A stretch of 10,400 bases of DNA, from NCBI GenBank assembly GCA_946409855.1, contig CAMJXZ010000089.1, forward strand, positions 1 to 10,400. Direction: 5' to 3'. Origin of the DNA: an uncultured Clostridia bacterium (lineage in GTDB: Bacteria > Bacillota > Clostridia > Christensenellales > Aristaeellaceae). This document shows positions 6,445 through 10,400 of the stretch, in pieces; position 1 is the stretch's first letter, and every line of letters starts with the position of its first letter. The translations under genes were made by a program, and so were the position numbers. The notes below the pieces were generated by a model, which was given only the letters and a program-made list of their open reading frames with translations, was not told where the DNA came from and ran no database searches.

Positions 6445-7659
6445 ATGTCTCTCTTCAATCCGATCCGCTCCCAGTACAAGCGGCTGGAGAAGGTTTTTAA
6501 GGAGGATCCCGCGCTGGACCTGCATTACGCCGCCCGGCTCATGAAGGTCCCCGCCGAAAAGATCCCCCACTCCATCCAGATCATGAACGCGCGGCAGTAC
6601 TTTGCGCCCGATCAGCCGCTGGTGAATCACCGGCTGTTTGTGCTGATCCGGGATCAGCGGTATCTGGAACTGGCCAGTCTCAAGCGGAAATCGCAGAAGC
6701 TGTTCCTCAGCCTTCAGCGGGCGGGTTCGGCCGACACGAAGATCATGCAGGCGCCGGGCGCCGGCGGACGCGGCCGGATCTTCGGCAGTTTTGTGCGGGA
6801 CGTGGTGGATTCCGCCCTGGGCGGCAGCCTCAATTCCGGCCAGGCTCTCCGCAGCCGCACCGGCACTTTTCTGCGGGACATGATGGAACCGGACCACCGT
6901 TCTTCCATCGCCAATATCATCAAGAACGATATTTCCGGTCCCCTGTCCATGCTGGTGACGCAGAACCGCCAGCTGGCCGAATGCCTGTCCAGCCGTCCCG
7001 ACCAGGAGTGGAACCCGGAACTCGGGCCTTTCCTGGACAAGCTGACGGGCATCGTGGACGCCTGGTGCAGCTGTGTGCCCGACGGGCAGCTGCCCACGGA
7101 CGCGCAGCTGCGTACGGCGGACAAATTGTCCGACCGGCTGGAATATGAATTCGTCCCCCAGTTCCAGGTATTTCTCGAGGATATCTATCATCCCAAGGCA
7201 AAAGAGGAACAGCCCCCCAAGTCCGTGCCGGACGAGCAGGACCCGGTTCTGGCCAACCTGGAAGCCAAGAAGCGCGCTTTCCGCAATACCCTGCTGAAAG
7301 TAAAAAACCCCGCTCTCCAGGAAAGCGGCGCCGTGCTGGACCACCTGCTGGGGCAGATCATTTCCGAGCTTGCCGTCCGTCCCGGCAAAACCCACCGCGC
7401 TTCCATCCGCTCCCTGCAGAATACCTACCTGCCCATGATGATCGAGCTGACCGAAAAGTACGCCGAAAACGAGCTTTCGGAAACGCCCGGGCCCAACATC
7501 ATGGCGGCCATGAAAACCACCGAAAAGCTGTTTGAGAACGAACTTCCCGCCGCCCTGCACCGCATGCTGGACGACCTGCATCAGGACAGCGCGATCGATA
7601 TGGTCAGCCAGGCCGAGGCACTGCGCGGGAAACTGACGCTAGACGGGCTGATCAAATAA
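6445..7659 (+). CDS. XpaC-like protein (5-bromo-4-chloroindolyl phosphate hydrolysis family), function unknown
   Basis: This 404-residue protein has no signal peptide or clear membrane segment. I read it as a likely XpaC-family protein (Pfam PF10112) from the C-terminal third. There, residues 317-404 show the helical YLPMMIELTEKYAE (328-341), a Pro-Asn break, a long helix ending in ENELPAALHRMLDDL (364-378), DSAIDM (381-386) and a final LTLDGLIK. The N-terminus (residues 23-68) looks like a small winged-helix-like unit, with YAARLMKVPAEKI then a beta hairpin around QYFAPDQPLVNHRLFVLI. Residues 93-130 are Gly/Arg/Ser-rich and probably disordered. Residues 250-265 form a charged linker. XpaC genes often sit beside telA-type genes, but none is here. 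The start is fixed by AAGGAGG (6428-6434), which overlaps the thrC stop, so co-transcription with thrC is very likely. The gene is certainly real; the family name is tentative. Confidence 0.6.
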   Translation: MSLFNPIRSQYKRLEKVFKEDPALDLHYAARLMKVPAEKIPHSIQIMNARQYFAPDQPLVNHRLFVLIRDQRYLELASLKRKSQKLFLSLQRAGSADTKIMQAPGAGGRGRIFGSFVRDVVDSALGGSLNSGQALRSRTGTFLRDMMEPDHRSSIANIIKNDISGPLSMLVTQNRQLAECLSSRPDQEWNPELGPFLDKLTGIVDAWCSCVPDGQLPTDAQLRTADKLSDRLEYEFVPQFQVFLEDIYHPKAKEEQPPKSVPDEQDPVLANLEAKKRAFRNTLLKVKNPALQESGAVLDHLLGQIISELAVRPGKTHRASIRSLQNTYLPMMIELTEKYAENELSETPGPNIMAAMKTTEKLFENELPAALHRMLDDLHQDSAIDMVSQAEALRGKLTLDGLIK

Positions 7660-7679
7660 TCCTTATACCAATCATTATA

Positions 7680-7720
7680 AAGCGCCGCACGGATCACAGC
7701 GTGCGGCGCTTCTGTTATTT
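7680..7720. terminator. Bidirectional intrinsic terminator between the XpaC-like gene and birA
   Basis: A perfect 12-bp stem, AAGCGCCGCACG (7680-7691) with CGTGCGGCGCTT (7700-7711), carries an 8-base loop. On the plus strand it is followed by CTGTTATTT, and on the minus strand by TTATAATGATT. It serves the converging thrC/XpaC-like and birA transcripts. The birA stop codon (7715-7717) lies within the plus-strand tail. Confidence 0.92.
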
Positions 7721-8683
7721 GAGATCGTCCGGCCGGATGCTGATCTCGCCGGACGAAAGGGTCCTCAGGCTGCTGTCCGCCATGCGGACGATCAGGCGGC
7801 CCTTTTCGTCGATGGTTTCCCCCACGGCGTGAAAGACCTGCCCGTTCTGTTCAAAGGAAAGGCCCCTGCCCAGCACCAGGGAATGACCGGTGTATTCCGG
7901 AAGCCAGCCCGAAGTATCGGGCAGCGAAGCGGCCAGGCGCAGAAATTCCGCCGTCGTGCGCGCGGCAAGCTCATTCCTGTCCAGCCTGCCGATCACGCCG
8001 GCGATCTGCTGCAATCCGTCCGGGAATACCCGCGTGGTCAGGTTGTACCCGATGCCGCAGAGTAGCGCCGCCACCAGACCGCTTTCCAGGTCGGAAATCG
8101 CCTCGGTCAGGATCCCGGCGACCTTCTTCCCCTGATAATAAAGATCGTTGACCCATTTGACCCTGAGCTCCGGCCCGCCGGCGGCCCGGACAGCCCGCAC
8201 GGCGGCGACCGCCATGGCCTGGGTAGCCAGCGCGGCGTCCTGTAGCGGCAGACGGACAGGGACGGCCACTGTCATATATAGCCCCGTACTGACCGGAGAA
8301 TAGAAGGTGTGGCCCTGCCGGCCGCGGCCGGCGGTTTGACTGTCCGCCGCGAACAGGGTTGGACCGGTCAGTTCCCCCGCCCGCCTGCGCGCCTCGGTAT
8401 TGGTGGAATCGATGGACGAAAAGCAGCATACCCGGGCATCCGCTTCCAGCTTTTTAAGCCACCGGCTGATCGCGTCCGCCTGCAGGCCGGGCGGATACTC
8501 CCGCAGACGGTATCCCTGCCGGGTGACCGCTTCGATATCGCATCCTTCCCCGCACAGGACGCGGACCGCTTTGCTGACGGCCGCGCGGGAAACGCCGTTT
8601 TCCCGGGCCAGCCGCTCCCCGGAAACAAATTGTCCTTTATTCTCTTTCAGAACCATATATATACGCTGTCTCAGTTCTGACAT
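7715..8683 (-). CDS. birA: Bifunctional biotin-[acetyl-CoA-carboxylase] ligase / biotin operon repressor
   Basis: BirA makes biotinyl-AMP and transfers biotin to a lysine of biotin-dependent carboxylases. Members with an N-terminal DNA-binding domain also repress biotin synthesis or uptake genes. The 322-residue protein has all three parts. Residues 5-62 are a winged helix, with a helix-turn-helix around GERLARENGVSRAAVSKAVR (22-41). Residues 85-255 are the catalytic core, with DSTNTEA (92-98), QTAGRGRQGHTFYSP (116-130, the adenylate-binding loop), RVKWVNDLYYQGKKVAGILTE (174-194, Lys176 and Asn179) and CGIGYNLT (209-216). Residues 263-320 are the C-terminal SH3-like domain. On the minus strand GGAGG lies 5 bases before the ATG at 8683, which supports the start. 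No bio genes are adjacent, and I see no GTTAAC-type operator upstream. It is divergent from the WYL-like gene. Confidence 0.96.
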   Translation of the reverse strand: MSELRQRIYMVLKENKGQFVSGERLARENGVSRAAVSKAVRVLCGEGCDIEAVTRQGYRLREYPPGLQADAISRWLKKLEADARVCCFSSIDSTNTEARRRAGELTGPTLFAADSQTAGRGRQGHTFYSPVSTGLYMTVAVPVRLPLQDAALATQAMAVAAVRAVRAAGGPELRVKWVNDLYYQGKKVAGILTEAISDLESGLVAALLCGIGYNLTTRVFPDGLQQIAGVIGRLDRNELAARTTAEFLRLAASLPDTSGWLPEYTGHSLVLGRGLSFEQNGQVFHAVGETIDEKGRLIVRMADSSLRTLSSGEISIRPDDLK

Positions 8684-8693
8684 GCCGTCCTCC

Positions 8694-8875
8694 GATATGT
8701 AGGATATTTACGCGTGATGCAAAAATAAAATACGGAAAAATCAATAAATTTTTTTAAATTTATGTTTTTTTACCCCGAATATGATTCAATTATTGTCTCT
8801 GAAATATCAGAACAATTCACCGGAGAACGCGGCACGGCGTCTCCGTTTGGGCGCTTTTTAACCCATTCAGACGGA
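8694..8875. other. AT-rich divergent intergenic region with four inverted repeats
   Basis: This stretch between birA (minus) and the WYL-like gene (plus) is very AT-rich from about 8719 to 8818, unlike the rest of the window. It holds ATAAATTT-TTTT-AAATTTAT (8744-8763), GAAT-ATG-ATTC (8777-8787), a 10-bp dyad with one bulge, ATTGT-C-TCTGA with TCAGA-ACAAT (8792-8816), and a 9-bp dyad with one bulge, CGGAGA-A-CGC with GCGTCTCCG (8821-8845). The birA promoter must lie here, but I could not find a confident -35/-10 pair on the minus strand. I see no gene in it. Confidence 0.65.
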
Positions 8876-8904
8876 TTGACATTCTTCCATTTGTATGATA
8901 AAGT
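8876..8904 (+). promoter_or_regulatory. Probable promoter for the WYL-like regulator gene
   Basis: A perfect -35 box TTGACA (8876-8881) is followed, 17 bases on, by TAAAGT (8899-8904), which matches four of six -10 bases. The start would be near 8911. The ribosome binding site GGAGG at 8940-8944 precedes the ATG at 8955 by 10 bases. Confidence 0.7.
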
Positions 8905-8954
8905 AAGCATAAGCAAAGCACTTGATTGTCTGCTGAAACGGAGGCTTCTTTTCC

Positions 8955-9563
8955 ATGCCGTCCCAACCCAAAAAAATGCTGATCGTAGCTGTCCTGGAAA
9001 TCCTGCGGAAATATACGGATGAACAGCATAAGCTGCTGCAGGCTCCCCTGCTTGAACTGCTGGAGAAAGACTACGGCCTGAAGGTGGACCGCAAGAGCCT
9101 GCGCCATAATATCGAGCACCTGATCAACGCCGGTTATCCCCTCAGATACCAGCGAGGCTGGTACTATCAGCATGAATTCACCAGGGATGAACTGAACGAC
9201 CTGGCCTGTTCTGTCGCCGCGAATCTTCAGCTCCCCGCGGGAAGGATCTGCGCCCTGATCCACAAACTGAACGCCCTCAACCCTGTCTGCCAGCCTGCCA
9301 TTCCGGACCATCTGGAAGCTGAAAAGGTGCTGCTGATCGGGCAGGCGCTGGCGGACGGCCGCCGCATCTCTTTCCTGGTCGACGGCGAGAAGATGACCGG
9401 CATGATCCCCCTCACGATTACAAGAGAGACAAATTTGAAACTGGGCCGCGAAACCGGCTCCCCGCAGCCGGAGAAATGGTTTCTGACCGTTCAGAACCCG
9501 GATACGCAGCAGGAACTCACTTTTCTGCTTCGCGCCGTTTCAGACATCGAACTGTGCGGCTGA
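8955..9563 (+). CDS. Small WYL-like transcriptional regulator with N-terminal helix-turn-helix
   Basis: This 202-residue protein reads as a short relative of WYL-domain regulators. Residues 8-62 form a winged helix of the type that opens many such proteins: LEILRKYTDEQHKLLQAPLL (14-33), then a helix-turn-helix with DYGLKVDRKSLRHNIEHL (39-56), and the wing YPLRYQRGWYY (61-71). HEFTRDELNDLACSV (73-87) resembles the linker helix that follows. Residues 122-200 follow the WYL fold order: DGRRISF (134-140), a short strand region, KWFLTV (174-179) where WYL would stand, and a closing LLRAVSDIEL (191-200) at the usual R-I-x-D-I position. The protein stops there, lacking the C-terminal extension of full-length members (about 290-330 residues). 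Ligand and targets are unknown; autoregulation through the dyad-rich upstream region is plausible. A terminator follows. Confidence 0.65.
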   Translation: MPSQPKKMLIVAVLEILRKYTDEQHKLLQAPLLELLEKDYGLKVDRKSLRHNIEHLINAGYPLRYQRGWYYQHEFTRDELNDLACSVAANLQLPAGRICALIHKLNALNPVCQPAIPDHLEAEKVLLIGQALADGRRISFLVDGEKMTGMIPLTITRETNLKLGRETGSPQPEKWFLTVQNPDTQQELTFLLRAVSDIELCG

Positions 9564-9597
9564 TGAACAGCGGAAACCCGTTTGACAGATACAGAAG

Positions 9598-9630
9598 ACG
9601 GTATGATCTACGGATCGTACCGTTTTTCTT
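9598..9630 (+). terminator. Intrinsic terminator after the WYL-like gene
   Basis: An 11-bp stem, ACGGTATGATC (9598-9608) with GATCGTACCGT (9613-9623), contains one T-G wobble and a stabilising TACG tetraloop closed by C-G. It is followed by TTTTCTT. On the minus strand the tail is only CTTCTGT, so termination of the converging TraX-family transcript here would be weaker. Confidence 0.92.
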
Positions 9631-9688
9631 ATCGTTTCTCCGCGTAAGAAGATATCTTTCCGCCGCGTCCTGCACGCGCCCGGGTCTG

Positions 9689-10400
9689 TCAGTATCCGAT
9701 CGAACCGAGCCTGATGAAGTACAGCGCCAGCATATGGACGGGGTAAATCAGATAGAAAGCGTACTGGAGCGCCCTGTTCCGGATGAAGCCGCGCTTTCCG
9801 TTGTACAGGCTGATCGGGATAAACGCGATCCCGGCTTTCCACAGGGACGGCAGCATGCAGCAGCCGACCAGCGCGCGGCACAGCGCCTGATCCCTGAGCA
9901 CATACAGCATGATGATGAAGCCGAACCCGTTCACGCCGTAATCGGCATGAAACACGACGGACAGGGCCAGCAGACCGAACAGGAGCAGGGCTTTCTTCCA
10001 AAGATCCCCCTGACAGTCCCGGATCACCCAGAGCCCAAGCAGCCCGAAAAGCAGGGTGAACAGGACGTTCTGACTGCTGATATGCAGCCATGACCCGCTG
10101 TGCACCAGGTTCCATGGAATTTCCGACAGGAGAGCCAGGATCAGCAGACCGCCCGCGTACCGTTTGACATTCCGGGTGTGGAGAAAGCCTTCCACCAGCA
10201 AAAACGCGTAGAGCGGAAAACTGATCCGGCCGGCCAGGCGCATCAGTTCATACAGGTCGACCGTGCGCGCCCCAAACCGGAAGACGATATAATAGGTATC
10301 CTCCATCAGGACAGAGGCGGTGTGGTCCAGCAGCATCGTCACCACGGCCAAAACCTTTAAAACGCTGCCGTCCAGCACCCGCCGGCGCGCGGGGGCCTTC
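9689..10400 (-). CDS. TraX-family integral membrane protein, 5' end beyond right edge
   Basis: The protein belongs to the TraX family (Pfam PF05857), named after the F-plasmid pilin N-acetyltransferase; most chromosomal members have no known link to conjugation. From the GTG at 10378 it has 229 residues. VLKVLAVVTMLLDHTASVL (6-24) is the family's opening segment with its Asp-His pair, followed by RLAGRISFPLYAFLLVEGF (47-65), ILALLSEIPWNL (80-91), NVLFTLLFGLLGLW (104-117), a fifth or sixth membrane segment around VVFHADYGVNGFGFIIMLYV (141-160), and YLIYPVHMLALYFIR (208-222). About seven to eight hydrophobic segments are visible. The GTG at 10378 has no ribosome binding site at a useful distance, and the frame stays open to the edge with basic residues (KAPARRR). 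The true start therefore probably lies outside the window. No transfer genes are nearby. Confidence 0.88.
   Translation of the reverse strand, partial: KAPARRRVLDGSVLKVLAVVTMLLDHTASVLMEDTYYIVFRFGARTVDLYELMRLAGRISFPLYAFLLVEGFLHTRNVKRYAGGLLILALLSEIPWNLVHSGSWLHISSQNVLFTLLFGLLGLWVIRDCQGDLWKKALLLFGLLALSVVFHADYGVNGFGFIIMLYVLRDQALCRALVGCCMLPSLWKAGIAFIPISLYNGKRGFIRNRALQYAFYLIYPVHMLALYFIRLGSIGY

Noticed and set aside
4909..7581. 890-codon open frame on the minus strand, antisense to thrC and the XpaC-like gene
   Set aside because: It mirrors two genes with clear motifs, operon spacing and ribosome binding sites. Its product is rich in Gly, Arg, Gln, His and Val, as expected from reading GC-rich third-position codons backwards. 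It spans two unrelated genes and the gap between them, and shows no domain.
8716..8744. birA promoter with TTGATT (minus strand, 8744-8739) as -35
   Set aside because: At 17-base spacing the -10 would be TGCATC. The nearby TATTTT hexamers are only 6 or 11 bases away, so no valid pair could be set.
8762..9022. 86-codon plus-strand frame across the birA/WYL intergenic region
   Set aside because: It has no ribosome binding site, crosses the promoter of the WYL-like gene and overlaps that gene in another frame. It has no recognisable motif.
9476..10093. 205-codon plus-strand frame antisense to the TraX-family gene
   Set aside because: It overlaps the end of the WYL-like gene and its terminator, and is the reverse shadow of a clear multi-pass membrane protein.

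Overview
The window is about 10.4 kb of GC-rich, gene-dense bacterial DNA. It looks like a GC-rich member of the Firmicutes (Bacillota), probably a gut or rumen Clostridia-type anaerobe. The reasons are the strong AGGAGG-type ribosome binding sites, near-consensus sigma-A promoters (TTGACA-17-TATAAT), a Bacillus-type 242-residue NagB, a BirA with an N-terminal DNA-binding domain, an XpaC-like protein, and a mannan-utilisation phosphorylase typical of gut and rumen bacteria. No species can be named from the sequence alone. I see no tRNA, rRNA, CRISPR array, transposase or phage gene; this is chromosomal housekeeping and accessory metabolism.

Layout, left to right. (1) The 3' end of an ATP-dependent PEP carboxykinase gene (1-156) ends in a strong terminator. 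(2) nagB (364-1092) has a perfect sigma-A promoter and its own terminator. (3) A GH130 phosphorylase gene, most likely 4-O-beta-mannosyl-glucose phosphorylase (1248-2435), again has its own promoter. (4) A promoter at about 2552-2580, preceded by twin TGATCA repeats, drives a TTG-started flippase-like membrane protein (2620-3708). This overlaps by 4 bases a secreted CHAP-type cysteine-hydrolase protein (3705-4859). (5) After a 91-base gap with an inverted repeat comes threonine synthase (4951-6429), followed after 15 bases by an XpaC-like protein (6445-7659). A bidirectional terminator closes this rightward block. (6) birA (8683-7715, minus strand) is divergent from a small WYL-like regulator (8955-9563, plus strand), across an AT-rich, dyad-rich intergenic region. 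(7) A 3' portion of a TraX-family membrane protein gene on the minus strand (9689 to the right edge) faces the WYL-like gene across a terminator.

How the genes fit together: nagB feeds amino-sugar carbon into glycolysis, the GH130 enzyme feeds mannan disaccharides in as mannose-1-phosphate plus glucose, and PEP carboxykinase sits at the PEP/oxaloacetate node. The first part is therefore consistent with a polysaccharide-fermenting lifestyle, though each gene is a separate transcription unit. The flippase-like and CHAP genes form a translationally coupled envelope pair. ThrC and the XpaC-like protein are probably co-transcribed, without an obvious functional link. BirA provides biotin ligation and probably biotin-gene repression.

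I did not find a clearly new multi-gene system. The items most worth a second look are the miniature WYL-like regulator with a WFL motif, the dyad-rich birA/WYL intergenic region, the coupled flippase-CHAP pair with the twin TGATCA sites in front of it, and the XpaC-like protein attached to thrC.
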